This document shows positions 34,720 through 45,806 of a stretch of DNA of 64,000 nt, piece by piece. The notes below the pieces were generated by a model, which was not told the DNA's origin, ran no database searches, and saw only the letters and a list, made by a program, of their open reading frames with translations. The translations under genes were made by a program, and so were the position numbers. Position 1 is the first letter of the stretch; each line of letters begins with the position of its first letter. Source of the DNA: Thereva unica (Eukaryota > Arthropoda > Insecta > Diptera > Therevidae); NCBI GenBank assembly GCA_949987705.1, contig OX465284.1:108359163-108423162 (forward strand), written 5' to 3'.

Positions 34720-35370
34720 AGCAGGCAATAGCCATTTGTGAGCGCGCCTTAAAAACGTACCGCGCTCCCGCCCTTACCAGTTCCATATACTTTTTAATAT
34801 TGCATCTCATTAAAGGGAAGCATTTCTTTTATTGCTCCTTTGGAAGCGTTTTAGAAGCGTTATAAAAATGCTCTAGTGCCGAAAAGCTTCTAATTTTGTT
34901 CATCTTTTGCAATTACTTTTTAAATGATTTTCAACTTATTCCCTTCCAAACGCGAGTTTGATTTTACCAAAGCGATCCTCCAACTAAAGCTGGCTCTACA
35001 TGATGCTATGAACACCCTCCAACGTTGGACGGTTGATGGTAGGATGCATCGTGCGACTGATGCTTGGCTACTAGGATCCAATGTCAAGCGTCCATCGTTC
35101 GTGTTTCAACACGTTCGGGCTGTTGCCGCTGCTGATTCAATCGTTGGAAGCCAATAATCGAATGAATCTTTCGCCGCCTCGTGTAGATCACGTCCAATGC
35201 TGCTTGTCCTCCATATCAAACGAGAACCGGTATATTGAGTACCTATGCTAATATTACCCTCTATGGTCACCAAGATAATCGCCCGTTTTCTTCGCCGGTA
35301 AAATTCTGAAAACTCCAGTAATGCTTCTTTGGAAGCATATTTGGCAGCGCTCAAAATTAGCTCCCTCTGA
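34720..35370 (-). mobile_element. 5S rRNA-derived repeat, copy 5, long but split by an insert
   Basis: Reading the minus strand: AGCGCTGCCAAATATGCTTC (5' flank), GAAGAAAACGGGCGATTATC, CTCAATATACCGGTTCTCGT, GACAAGCAGCATTGGACGTG, then about 200 bp of unrelated DNA (about 34988-35189), then TTAGTTGGAGGATCGCTTTG, the tail with AGAAGCTTTTCGGCAC and GCTTCTAAAACGCTTCCAAA, ending near GCGCGCTCACAAATGGCTAT. It is the longest copy and defines both flanks of the family. The insert lies between the A box and the C box. Confidence 0.75.
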
Positions 35371-35556
35371 AAAGTGCTATTCTCAGTGTTTCCCGCTCTT
35401 ATTTCAGGCTTTCATTTAGTGGGGGCAAAAGTGGTTTGCTTTTACAAACTAAGCCTTGTTCTTGGCCAAGACCAAGAACACCTATTCGTCGACAAAACCA
35501 AGCCTTAAGGCCCCCATTCACTTACAGATTGTCGGCAGACCGTGGCCTTTCAGTCC
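35371..35556. repeat. Left part of a repeat shared with the hAT-like element
   Basis: From about 35528, GTCGGCAGACCGTGGCCTTT matches the reverse complement of 28340-28370 in the hAT-like element (GCAGTCCGTGGCCTTTTAGA). The match resumes at 36000 beyond the SINE. 35371-35527 is unique. Confidence 0.5.
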
Positions 35557-35563
35557 AGATCAT

Positions 35564-35994
35564 GGGGGGCCTCGGTAGCCTAGGGAGTAAGGCGTCTGGC
35601 TACTATCCCAGAGGTCCCGGGTTCGAATCCCGGCCAGCCCCACGGTCCTTCGCCTTTTCCACTTTCCCACATACATAACTCTCCTTCTTTCTTCTTCCCT
35701 CTTTACATTCCTGATTCCTTCTGTCATAGCCTTAGTTAGCCCTTCCCCGCTTCACCAAAAGCGCATGTCATCGGTTGGTTGATGAGATTCAACTCGTTTC
35801 AGGAGGCATAACACTCCAGCGAGTTGTTCCTCGATGCCCCGATGACAAAGTCGCCAGTAATGGTTGGGAGTAGACTGCAAAATATCGTTGGTAGGTTGTG
35901 ACAGTTCCTTTCTTCCCCGACTAGAGCTGCTGTTCGACACAGTATAAAGGGCGTTTCCTGTGACTCTAGTCTTTCACATAAAAAAAAAAAAAAA
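35564..35994 (+). mobile_element. tRNA-derived SINE, full length, with poly(A)
   Basis: The head runs GGGGGGCCTCGGTAGCCTAG ... GGTAAGGCG-like A box (AGTAAGGCGTC) to the B box GGTTCGAATCC at about 35620, and ends in an ACCCC/GGGG stem-like pair. A CT-rich body and GCGCATGTCATCGGTTGGTT, AGTTGTTCCTCGATGCCCCG follow, ending in a 15-base poly(A). AGATCA flanks both sides (35557-35562 and 35994-35999), a likely short target duplication. The copy at 19563-20019 is its inverted counterpart. It is inserted in a repeat related to the hAT-like element. Confidence 0.85.
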
Positions 35995-35999
35995 GATCA

Positions 36000-36110
36000 G
36001 CAGGCATGGCCCGATTAAGGCCACAAATTACTTAGTCTGACTGAGTCATGACGACTTGAGGCAATCGCCTGGCAGGCCGTGGACTGCGGACTTCAGACTG
36101 ACGGACGGAC
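36000..36110. repeat. Right part of the repeat shared with the hAT-like element
   Basis: ATTAAGGCCACAAATTACTT, AGTCTGACTGAGTCATGACG, ACTTGAGGCAATCGCCTGGC correspond to the reverse complement of 28230-28320 (ATCAAGGCCATATATTACTC, AATCTGACTGAGTCATGAGG, GCTTGAGGCATCCGCCTGAC). Confidence 0.6.
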
Positions 36111-36336
36111 GGAGCCGATTAATTCTCAACTCTACTGTGGACCAGCATAGGAATTACGCCCGAAATTTGAACGAAAAAGGGTTGAACTGAACAAAACCAA
36201 ATACGTTTTCTTCCATCACGATCGCCGACAAATCCGGATGTCCCAGGACGATTATTCCACCGAAATAAACGCTGCCATGCATCCATGTCAATCTTATACC
36301 CGCAACAACAGATTAGTTAGCTCAGCCCAGTACCCT
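36111..36336. other. Unique DNA before the minisatellite
   Basis: No gene recognised. Confidence 0.4.
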
Positions 36337-36875
36337 GCGGAAAAGAATAATGTGGAACGTATTTACAAGAAAGCAGAACTGTGGAACAAACCTACGGGAA
36401 AACAATAATGTGGAATGAATGTTCGGGGAAAGAATAGTGTGGAACGAATCTGCGGGAAAATAATAGTGGGGAACAAATCTGCGGAGAACGAATAGGGTGG
36501 AATGAATTTGCAGGAACACAATACTATGGAACAAATCTGCGGGAAAATAATAGTGTGGAATGTATGTTCAGGAAATAATGGTGTGGAGCGAAGCTGCGCG
36601 AAAAGAAAGGTGTGGAACGAATTTGCAGGCACATAATAGTATAGAATGAATGCTCAGGGAAAGAATACTGTAGAACGAATCTGCGGGAAGAGAATAGTGT
36701 GGAACGAATCTGCAGGAAACTAATGGTGTGGAATGCATTTGCAAGAAATCAATACTGTGGAACAAATCTGTGGGATAATAATAGTGTGGAACGAATGTTA
36801 GAAGAAAGAATAGTGTAGAACGAATCTGCGGAAAAAGAATAATGTGGAATGCATGTGGGGAGAAAAGTGTGGAAA
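36337..36875 (+). repeat. 29-bp minisatellite, about 18 units
   Basis: The unit is close to GTGGAACGAATCTGCGGGAA followed by AATAATA and two bases. Start points of the GGAA (or AGAA) word at 36354, 36383, 36412, 36441, 36470, 36499, 36528, 36557, 36585, 36614, 36643, 36672, 36701, 36730, 36759, 36788, 36817 and 36846 give a spacing of 29 with one 28. Units differ by several bases from one another. The minus strand lacks stops in long parts of all three frames, producing three overlapping frames (36322-36534, 36363-36632, 36568-36765) with Phe-His-Thr/Ser repeats. These are artefacts of the repeat. Confidence 0.9.
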
Positions 36876-39800
36876 GATGTAGAAGTTGGATAAGAAAGGA
36901 GCTACGAGATATGAATATAGGCGCAGCGTTAGATTTGAGCCAGTTTTTGGTTAGAAAAAGCGATAAATGCGCCCTAAGCGATAAAGTTGTAATTCAGTAG
37001 TGAATTAAAAGGCGACAAATACGAGTTATTCATGAGAGAGATTAAATTTCAAGTGCAGGGAAAAAGATAACAATGCATTTCTGTGTTATACTTATTATCA
37101 TAACTAAACTCTATGTCTACGTTAATTGTCAGTTGATAGGCCAAAGGAGGGGATCAACCCACAAACTTCACTCTGATACCACACATGATCTCAGCTGAAA
37201 TACTGGCTAACTGACAATGACAGTTTGAATTGAATTAATGCGCTGAGAATTATATCATCACCTTTAGATAGAACGACAAAATTTATACTCTCAATCAAGA
37301 ATGCTTGACATTCGACTGGGCATTCCAAGTAAAATCATGTTAGTCACTTAACATACTTTATATACAAGAACATGAAAACATCTCAACCACAAAAAGAAAT
37401 TCAACAATCATTAAAATTTCTGCCTTTTTTTAATTTTTACTCATCCTTTTACTTTCGCATGATCAATGGACAATAATGGCCGTTCCATATTCATCCGCTC
37501 TCCTCAAGTGCTACTCCTCAAGCTTGACCAATTTTATAATTTCCTGTAAGAAGAATCGCTGCCACCGAAGCACCACCAAACTACAACAATGAACCTGAAC
37601 CTCGGCGAAAAAGAAAAGAAGAAAAAAATTCGTACTTCATTGAAGATAAGAAAGGAAATTTATGTCTTGGCATTTCATTGACTGCTCATTCCGCTCGGGA
37701 TCAGGTTGAATGAAATGAGATCAAGAAAACAACAACAGCGCGGCGGTAGCAGCAGCCAACAACAACGAAGATATCACGTTTCTTCAACTTCATTTGTGAC
37801 GCCCATTGATTATCGATTCCTCCGATAATTGAGGGGCCCATCTGCCGAGTAATTCAATTAAATTTGGACCAAAGAACCAAATCCATTCGACCATATGGAT
37901 GATGGGGTCCAGGGTGATGGTCCAGTGGTCATTGAATTTCGGATGAAGCAATTGTGTTATTCGGCACGAAGATATGAAATACTTGAATTGAAGATTTCGG
38001 ATTTTCGGCCAAAATTGCCAGTCTGAATGAGCTGGAACAGACAGTTCGGCAAAGGTATCTATTACCCAAACATCCATCTGTGCACTCGTCAATGCTTTAC
38101 TGTGAAAATGGTCAATGGTGTCTCATGTTTCTTCAGCAACCTTCCGGTGTGTGTTTGATTGTTTTTTTGTCTTCGGCTGGTTCAATTTGTGGCCTCCTAA
38201 TAAACCGCATAATGGCTTCGGAATATTTGCTATTCATTTAGCGTCACGTATGTGCCATGTGTCGGGGTCGCCAAAATTGAAGGCGAACAATCAAAATTCG
38301 CATCCTTCCGGTGCCAAAAGAAAAAACAAAATGTTTTTTTAGTAGGTGAACGTCGCTCCAATATACACGAAGACGCACATACGAAGGCGACGACGACAGA
38401 GCGGTACCATTTTTGTTGGAAGTCGTCGTTAATGAAGACCGAAATTGCCGCACGCACTTATTTCCGTGCGCCTTAACCATATCTAAACTGATACAAGAAC
38501 GACTTCTACACTACGCAGACCTTCCAACAAGAATCTTCTTCATCCTCGGTGAACTCTTGAATAATATCTTCTCGTGTCCAATCTTCACGTCACTTACGCA
38601 CCGAGAGGACTGCCCTTTAAGCCTCAAAGTTTTCAATCAAGATTCCCCATTTTCCGAGCTGAGTGTGCGCGCCGTTCTACCTTTCCTTAATCTTCGAATA
38701 ATCTTCGAAGATAATTTTTCGTAATTGCTGGAATTATTCTAAAGACGTTCGGAGCTGCTTCTTCAACTGAATCCGGCTGTAAAAGGAGTGAATTCCGCGT
38801 GCAGACAATTACTGGGTGATTTCGCACGATTCTTTTCATAATCATCGGAGTCGTGGGCGTTTGTTACTTTTCTTCAATCTAACAACAAAAAAAAACAACA
38901 ACAGAAGAAAAAGAACTTGTGAGAATCTGGGAGATTCTAGCCGCCTGAGAAAAACCTCTTTCTGGCGGATGGCGCGCACCGACGTCATTTTTCTTGGGAA
39001 TGTTCCGGCCCATCCCATCTGTCTGCTTCACTTGGTGCTTGAATTACACCTGATAGAGAAGACCGCGGAGACTCCGTCTCGGGACTTAATTGTTTTTTTC
39101 TTACCTTTCATATCTTCGTTTTTCTTACGGGGTTTTCTTCAACAAATTTTTTGCTTTATTTATACAAAATTTTAATAAGGTGAGAAAAGAACACAAGAGT
39201 TTCTGGGTACTTAATTCTTTCTTGACGATATGTCGTAGGGAAATGAGAAAAGCACTAAATATACTTCAAGGAAGTCTCAGTCGCAGGCTTTTGGATCTTC
39301 TTCAGTTCAGTTCAGTTTTAATTTGATAAGAAAAGTATTTTTGCATTTTTCCATTCCCAGCGGGGGCAGATTTATTGTGACGGATATGAAGGCGTTTATT
39401 TATTAGTTAGTTTAGCATAATGTTTTATATTTAATTAATTAAATTTATTTAGTACGAAATCTTTGCAGGAAGAACGTAGATGCTCACTAGACACAAGTTG
39501 CTGGCTCCAAAAGTCAGGCATTACCGAGAAAGTTTTCATAAAGGTTCAACTGTGGTGCATTGATATTCACTTCTCTAGCAAGTAACAAACAGAATTGGAC
39601 ATTTCTAAGCGATTGCAGCGCCACCACAGAACGCCTTCGAAGTAATCATAGTGTAGAGGGCTGCTAAACTCAATTAACAAGGATGATCGTGTTTAACCTT
39701 CGCCAGGATGTTCTGCTGATCTCAAGCTGGAAAAAGTGGAGGGTTTAGAGCAACCGTAGCGATCGCGCGCAGCTCAATTTCGATGTTGGCCAACCCACAG

Positions 39801-40129
39801 ATCCAAACCAAACCCAACCCTAACCCACAAGCTATTATAACACTCATCACGATCGACTGATCGGTGATCGTGATATTAAAAGTACACGTCAACTACCGGT
39901 CCATCTTACTATTCAAATTATTCTGATTCATAGAAAAAGAACAGAGGTGTACCCAGCTCTGTAAACCTACTGTCTTTAATTATAACTACACCACCCATAT
40001 CTCGAGGGACATAACTATTCGGGGACTGATCCTCCTGGTAGAAGACTTTGCGTGAAGTTGGTAAGCTCTCGAAAAACAAATCTTATTATGAAACTGATGG
40101 TTGAAGGGACTACAATATATCTAGTCTGA
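36876..40129. other. Mostly unique DNA with several GC-richer parts
   Basis: No gene was recognised. 37740-38150 and 38240-39060 look like unique fly non-coding DNA with open frames on both strands shadowing one another (for example 38230-38457 minus, 38252-38476 plus, 38816-39175 plus). A CGATC-rich inverted pair (ATCACGATC and GTGATCGTGAT) lies at about 39847-39875. The telomere-like words near 39790-39830 (AACCCAACCCTAACCC) are too few to be a telomeric tract. Confidence 0.35.
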
Positions 40130-42720
40130 GTGAATCAGCCAGGCTTAGCGAGATTCTCAACCCTGCAAACCTTCTTCCATCTTGCAGATAGTATTAAGTG
40201 GACAGAGTCCTCTTCTGAAGTCTTGGAGTTTCTCCTGAATACACATTTCCCGGATTGCGAAGAAGTCGTCCCAGACACGGAACAGAGTTTGAAGCTTGAC
40301 AAGTATCATAGCATCATAATTCCTTCAGAAGATACGCGACATCAATAGTCCACGGCTGGTGTCAATCTACAAAAACTCTCTACAACACTATAGCTACCTG
40401 CCCCACTCCTGGAGGAGGGTCAAAGTGATCTGCATTCCGAAGATAGATAGACGGTGGCACCAAACGGCAGAGGATTGTAGGCCAATAAGCTTGTCATCCT
40501 TTGTAATGAAGAACCTAGAACTACTGCAAGACAGATATGTTATAAATTCTATAACAGAGGTCACTATATTTTCCTCCAAACATGCACATTGCAAAAGATA
40601 ATCGGACGTCACGAAGAGTACTCCTTAGAAGACAAACGGTTTACATTCTTAGCTCTCTTGGAAATATAAATGCGCTTTAAACATCGGCATATATGTTTGG
40701 ACCTTGGCGAAATTCGGTACCCAGAATGATATTATGTAGTTAGGGGGGACTTCTGTATGCTGAAAATTAGAATGACACAATAGCAGCTTAAGAAACACTA
40801 GACTGGTAAAGACGACGTGCTGCAGCTCGTCTCAAGATGGAATTCTTTCGCCCCTGCTATGCCTTATGGTTATGGATAAGACTATAAAAGCATTAGAGAA
40901 GCACAGGAGAAAAGGGAGTCGCCTATGCATACGTTATAGCGATTCTTGTATACGGGAAATTTTTTCAGCAAGGGGCAATGGTTCGTAGAAAACGGTAAGT
41001 AGTCAAGCCACTATATGTTTTCCTACGACCATTGAGTCAAGAGGGCAAAGAAGGTCAGAATTGCTTTCTACGCCAGTGGGCAGACCTTCGGCAAATGATG
41101 GGTCTTGAAGTCACGCTTGGTCTGTTGAATCTACACGCTAGTGATAAGACCAATACTGACATAACGTTCTACTGTGTGGTGGTCCACTTTTGCAAAAAAA
41201 TATAACAAATCCAGGATATGCCAAGTCCTAAAATAGGATAGTCTTTCAACAACGAGGAATTTATGTATAAAGGATGACATTAGCATACTTAGTAGAACGG
41301 TTATCGTTTGATTGCGTAGGTCAAGCAGCACTTGACGTGGTTAGTACTTAGTTGGGGGACCGCTTGATAAAACCGATGCGGGTGCGTTTATAGATGCTCA
41401 TGCTTGTATTAGAAGCATGCATACCAGTATGGCAGACGTATTTGTTGGCTATACTTTCCAAAAAATTAACCAACTAAATCGTCTTATTACACTGCACTCG
41501 ATACTTCTTATTCGGGTCTCGTTGAAGAACGTACCATGGTGAACCTGGTCCACTCTAGCTTCTTGGGGACCTGAACGCCCTCCTGCCTTCGGTAGGCTAG
41601 GAAGGAGTTGACGAAAGTGGCGCTAAGGCGTGCTCCATGAGTTTTCCCAATTCCACTCCGGTCCTCCTTGTCTTGACTCTGTGTCCGGTCTAAAAACAGG
41701 CAGGGCAGAGTAGCGGCGGGGTCTGCTTGTTGCCCATTTTACATCAGATGGGATAGGACTGGTAGCCCAGATGATATAGGAGCTAATTTTAGGTGCCGCT
41801 AATTTTCTGGTGAGTCCAGAAACTGTGTACATACAGAGCGATGGCTGTGTGGGCCTGCTTCTTGTTGCTCCGCAGGTTCCTGACCGCTGTCCTACTTTCA
41901 TTCTGTTGGAAAGGAGTTTACGTACTACCCTATTCCACTCCGGCCTTCTTCAGCTTAATTGGTATATAAAAGTTCCATGAGTAGGAAATGGAAGAGACAG
42001 AGCCTCCATACCAGGATAAGGGCATATACAACTGGGTGCGCCCGTTGCTCAGAGGAGATCGTTAAATGACTGTGTCGAGATAGGTTTCAGTGGCCGCCAC
42101 GAGAAGGTAGTGATCGCACTTCCACCAGTCCGAGTTAGATACATAACCTAATGTTGCTTCCCTATCTCAATGTTGACTGATCACTATCAATAGCGAGATC
42201 AATAGCGGGAAGGCTATTGCCAGAATCGTATCGATCGTTACTAGATATTTGTTGACTGGTGAACGTGGGACTAAGTTGAGAAATCTTTCATAGTACCCAT
42301 TCACGCAGCTGTGCGAAGATACAAGCCAGAGAGGCAACCGAAAAATTTTTCTGCAGTTGTCGGCTCCAGGTAGGAAGGAGGCTTGGCAAATGTTCCGAAT
42401 GTTACAATAGGAGACCTACGATTTCTGCAGAAGCTGTAAGAATCTGGACGAGGCAGAAAGTGTACTACATCTCCTCTGTCACTGCACGGCCCTAAGCAGA
42501 ATAAGGTTAACCACATTTGGCAAACCCTTTCTAAGCACCCTTGCGGAAATCTCGAAGATTGGGATCCCACAACTTAAAAGATTATTACTTCCTCGAGATG
42601 ATTTTAGCGAAGAAACGACATTTTAACATCAGGTTTAAAGTGGGATCACTGACTATGGCATCACAATGGGCCTATCCTTCTGGCCTTAAACCAACAGCTC
42701 CGTCATATCTAACCTAACCT
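40130..42720 (+). pseudogene. Non-LTR retrotransposon relic, RT to 3' end
   Basis: In order on the plus strand: SSSEVLEFLLNTHFPDCEEV (pre-RT linker, usual SPEExLxLLLxTHFPG) at 40210-40270; SYLPHSWRRVKVICIPKIDR and AEDCRPISLSSFVMKNLELL (RT start) at 40395-40520; DGILSPLLCLMVMDKTIKAL (region B, usual GGVLSPLL) at about 40835-40895; RYSDSCIRE at the ADD position; at 42410-42580 FCRSCKNLDEAESVLHLLCH and RLTTFGKPFLSTLAEISKIG, the cysteine/histidine tail of RNase H-bearing elements; then CACAATGGGCCTAT and a CTAACCTAACCTA end at 42711-42722. Frames break often. The RNase H motifs between 41400 and 42400 could not be read. A 5S-derived repeat lies inside. Confidence 0.7.
41255..41400 (+). mobile_element. 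5S rRNA-derived repeat, copy 6
   Basis: The core at 41295-41375 reads AGAACGGTTATCGTTTGATT, GGTCAAGCAGCACTTGACGT, TTAGTACTTAGTTGGGGGAC, CGCTTGATAAAACCG. It sits within the non-LTR relic and appears to interrupt it, so it is probably younger than that insertion. The family tail is absent or too decayed to see. Confidence 0.8.
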
Positions 42721-42817
42721 ACAATAGGAGATCTAAACAGGCACTCCAAGCACACTGCCATATGTTCATGGTTTTTGAAACGGAAGATTAGCTTTCAGGG
42801 GTAAAGGATCATTCCGC
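42721..42817. other. Short unique stretch
   Basis: Nothing recognised between the 3' end of the non-LTR relic and the tRNA-like head. Confidence 0.3.
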
Positions 42818-42882
42818 GAAGTGGATTGGACCCCTGGAATGGTAGTCGCGTGTCTTAGCCAATAGACTACTAAGGTAGGCAA
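42818..42882 (-). repeat. tRNA-like SINE head, degenerate
   Basis: The minus strand reads TTAGTAGTCTATTGGCTAAG (A-box region), then ACTACCATTCCAGGGGTCCA and ATCC, a B box with GGTCCAATCC instead of GGTTCGAATCC. The layout fits the tRNA-SINE heads elsewhere. No body is recognisable. Confidence 0.4.
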
Positions 42883-44219
42883 AGCATGCGATTACAAGCG
42901 TCAATTGTGTCATCATCTTATATCGATGAATGGAGTCGTCGCCCTTATTTGACTTACATTATCTTAGAGTCAACCCTACATTTTGCCTGAGATAATCTGG
43001 GTTGATATTTGTGATAAAATTAAAATTAAGGGTTAACTTCGTTGATGCCCTAAGTGTTTTCTCCCACGATAAAACTTTTAATTTAAATGGATTTCTTTAT
43101 AGATCTGGAAATACCTGAAAATTTTTACCCACAATCTCCCATTACTGCAAAAAAAATATTATCCACACACGATAATCAAGCCGCAATCATCATTACCATC
43201 ACATGCTCTTGCAACTCCCGTTATTGACTGATAATCTTCGATTTTATCTGAGCTTCCGCCAATAAAATCCAATAAAGCTCACCTTCATTAGTAACCGTTC
43301 CGAATTTTATATCATTTCCATATCGAGTCATCTCTCGCTGCGATTATTTTGCTCCAGATTCCCCCGAAAAGTAGCGGATTTTGGGCCGGTCATTATTCAA
43401 ACCCTGATCCAGTGATGATGCCGCCGCCGCTGCCGAAGCTCAGCGTCCACATTTGGGGCTAATCTCCAATTTTCGTGGGTCATTCCCAAAATGCAAATCA
43501 TAAACACGAATTTTTTATGTCATATGTGTCTCTCAGGTGTGCGCAAGAGGAGGGTGGACGGAGGTAGAGGTGAGTTGGATCGGAACTAAAAGTCACTACT
43601 GGTGTGTCCCTGGTCGTCTTTTTTGCTGCTGCTGCGCTGCACTGCGATGATTTATTTAAATGTTACGGTGATGTGTTTTTCTAGTAAAAAGTTTTGATTG
43701 CACACATCCGACCGAAACCTAGATGAGCGCCGTGTCGTCTTCTTCTCCATCCACATCGCGGCAGCGAGCTCTTGACCTTGCTCAAGTCTAGGCATGAGGA
43801 GAGAAGTTCAAGTCCGCCGACGATTTGCATACAATCCGAAAGCAGCAGTAGTCGTCTACCTAGACCTCCGACGTCGGCAATGCACCTGAATGTTCACCTG
43901 GAGGTGGCCGTAAATCAATTTCCATAACAAGACGCCAAGACTCCCAGTACCTCCTCTCATCGGATTACTTGCGCCGTTCCTTTCGTTCGTTCGTCGGCGG
44001 TACTTTCCGCGGTATGAATTTCGCGGAGGTGAGGAAAAGTCTTCTTATGATTTTTGCATAGATGTGGGCACCACCACCAACCATACCTGGAAAAACTCTC
44101 AGCGAAAAAGCTTCGGATACTATATGCTGAATCGCTTTCATTGTGTATGGCTTTATCACCGCACGGCTCAGAGTCGACGACGACGACGACGGCGGCGGGT
44201 AATACATAATGGCGCTTAC
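42883..44219. other. Unique DNA; GC-richer from 43330
   Basis: 43330-44210 is non-repetitive and GC-richer, with GCCGCCGCTGCCG (43420), GCTGCTGCTGCG (43625) and a GAC/GGC run at 44177-44200. If the exon at 44220-44315 is real this is the start of its intron. Confidence 0.3.
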
Positions 44220-44315
44220 CTGGTCGGATATACCTGAACTTGGCCTAAGATCTGGCAATGAGGGCCTAGTAACAGTGGCCTGGAAGAGCTCCATCCACCA
44301 CAGCCAGGCGCACAT
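44220..44315 (-). CDS. Weak candidate first coding exon
   Basis: On the minus strand ATG at 44315 (context TTCGCATGTG) opens 32 codons that begin MCAWLWWMELFQATVTRPSL and end SSGISDQ at CCAG/GTAAGC, a good splice donor in phase 0. An in-frame TAA lies six codons upstream of the ATG. The N-terminal WLWWM stretch is short for a signal peptide core. The exon lies in GC-richer unique DNA on the same strand as the candidate at 21.8 kb, and could be an alternative first exon or a chance frame. No homologue is recognised. Confidence 0.25.
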
Positions 44316-45806
44316 GCGAACGAAGCTGCCCGCTTAGACACAGCGAGGACGGGCGGGCGGCATCTGTGACTTCTTGCCCTAGTGCACCAGAGTTGGTATT
44401 GGTGTGTGCGAAGCGAGGTTTGACGCCGCGCCGGTTTTGGATTTCTCGCGCCGAGAGCCTAGATTGGCGTTGCGAAAAACTGAAGCTCCAGAGTGCATTG
44501 ACTTTGGCTGAGCAGATTTTGCGGCGCTGGGAAGTTGTGCACTTGGGCAATCCACGTCGGACTGTGTGATCTCGGGGATCTCTTCCGTTTCCGAGTATCT
44601 GCTGGAAGGAGGTCTATTTTTGGATTATTAGTTAAGTGGGCAATAATACCTGTAAAAACAGATTTTGAAATTGTTAAATGCTAAAGAGATGGGGTTTGGG
44701 CGGTTTTCCGGTTTTATTGTGGCAAGAAATGATCACTAGAGTATACGGTAGGCTCATTGGTGATAACATAATGTTTGATTGATAGCAAAGTGCAGTTAAA
44801 TGTATTTTTGAGATTCGATGAATATTGTTCACATTTTGGTTGATGATAAAACTTATCTTCATGGTCTTTTCCCTCATATTTCAATGGTTTACCGCTTCTG
44901 AAGATAAACACTAATGAGGGTTTCAAAATCAATGCTCAAAAGTCACTATTTCGAATAGGGTCACCAATAGTCTTTCGTAAATTGTGGAATAAGGGCTTAT
45001 TCTTGATGTTCTGGTCTTAATAGTGCTACATTACGGTCTTATCAGTGCGTAGATATACGACCGAAACTAGCGTGACCAGCATAAGGCATAATTTAAAAGC
45101 GAGTATACAATGATGCGACAAGATTTTGTAGCGCACCGTTCGCAGTGAGTAAAACCGCGTATGAAATGCAATGACGCAACGATGCATTTTTTACAACACA
45201 AACAAAAATCCCTACGAACAACTTCTCAGAGTCCAAGAGCCATAATATACGAAGACGTATGCATTCAGACGCAAAAGCTCTTTCAGGTGCTTTGATAAGC
45301 GAGAGAAAAAAAGGAAGCACAAAAGCTGCCGTGTACTTAAGCTTGCTACACTCGAGTTTCAGAAAACATTTAGGAAAGCTTTTTTGTCATACTTTGGTGC
45401 TTATAATGGACTAGGCAATAGCTTATGGGATAAGGCAAAGAGGCCGCCATACACAAGCGATCAAAATTTTCTGAGTCTATTTAGCTCGAGTCTATTGGTC
45501 CGAGTCCAAAATTAGGGACCCCATTCACGATGGAGCCTCGAGCAAGTTAGTTCATTCCAGTCGGTCAGTATCATTTGTGAACTTCAGCTTTCATTGAAGC
45601 TTCTTTCACTGTAAACTTTTGATTGTGAATTTTCATTGTAAAGCTTTCAATTTGAGCTTTTATTGTGAAACTTTCATTCATAGTAGAAGGTAATTACAAG
45701 GTAAGATCATAAAGGCCTCGTGACTTCCTCAGATCTTAGCTCAGAAGCGAAAAAAGCTTTCTCGTGACGTCACTCAGGTCTCTTCTAAAGGAAATAACGT
45801 ATTATT
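44316..45806. other. Unique DNA, then AT-rich DNA with a loose tandem
   Basis: 44316-44580 is GC-rich and might be the leader of the candidate exon. At 45580-45690 words of the type CTTTCATTGTGAA recur about every 25-30 bp. No gene recognised. Confidence 0.3.

Noticed and set aside
35564..35640. A true tRNA gene
   Set aside because: The acceptor stem pairs poorly, the anticodon loop is irregular, and the head continues into a SINE body with poly(A).
36322..36765. Three minus-strand frames that look like a repeat protein
   Set aside because: They are the 29-bp minisatellite read in different frames; the period is not a multiple of three.
36337..36875. CRISPR-like array because of the 29-bp spacing
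   Set aside because: There are no unique spacers between units; units follow directly, and the setting is eukaryotic.
39785..39832. Telomere-like AACCC/AACCCT words
   Set aside because: Only a few irregular units in unique DNA; insects of this kind would not be expected to show such telomeric repeats here.
41295..41375. A functional 5S rRNA gene
   Set aside because: The first 28 and last 15 or so bases of 5S rRNA are missing, there is no T-run terminator at the right place, and the same truncated form recurs with the same flanks elsewhere.
42301..42570. 89-residue minus-strand frame
   Set aside because: Antisense to the cysteine/histidine tail of the plus-strand non-LTR relic.
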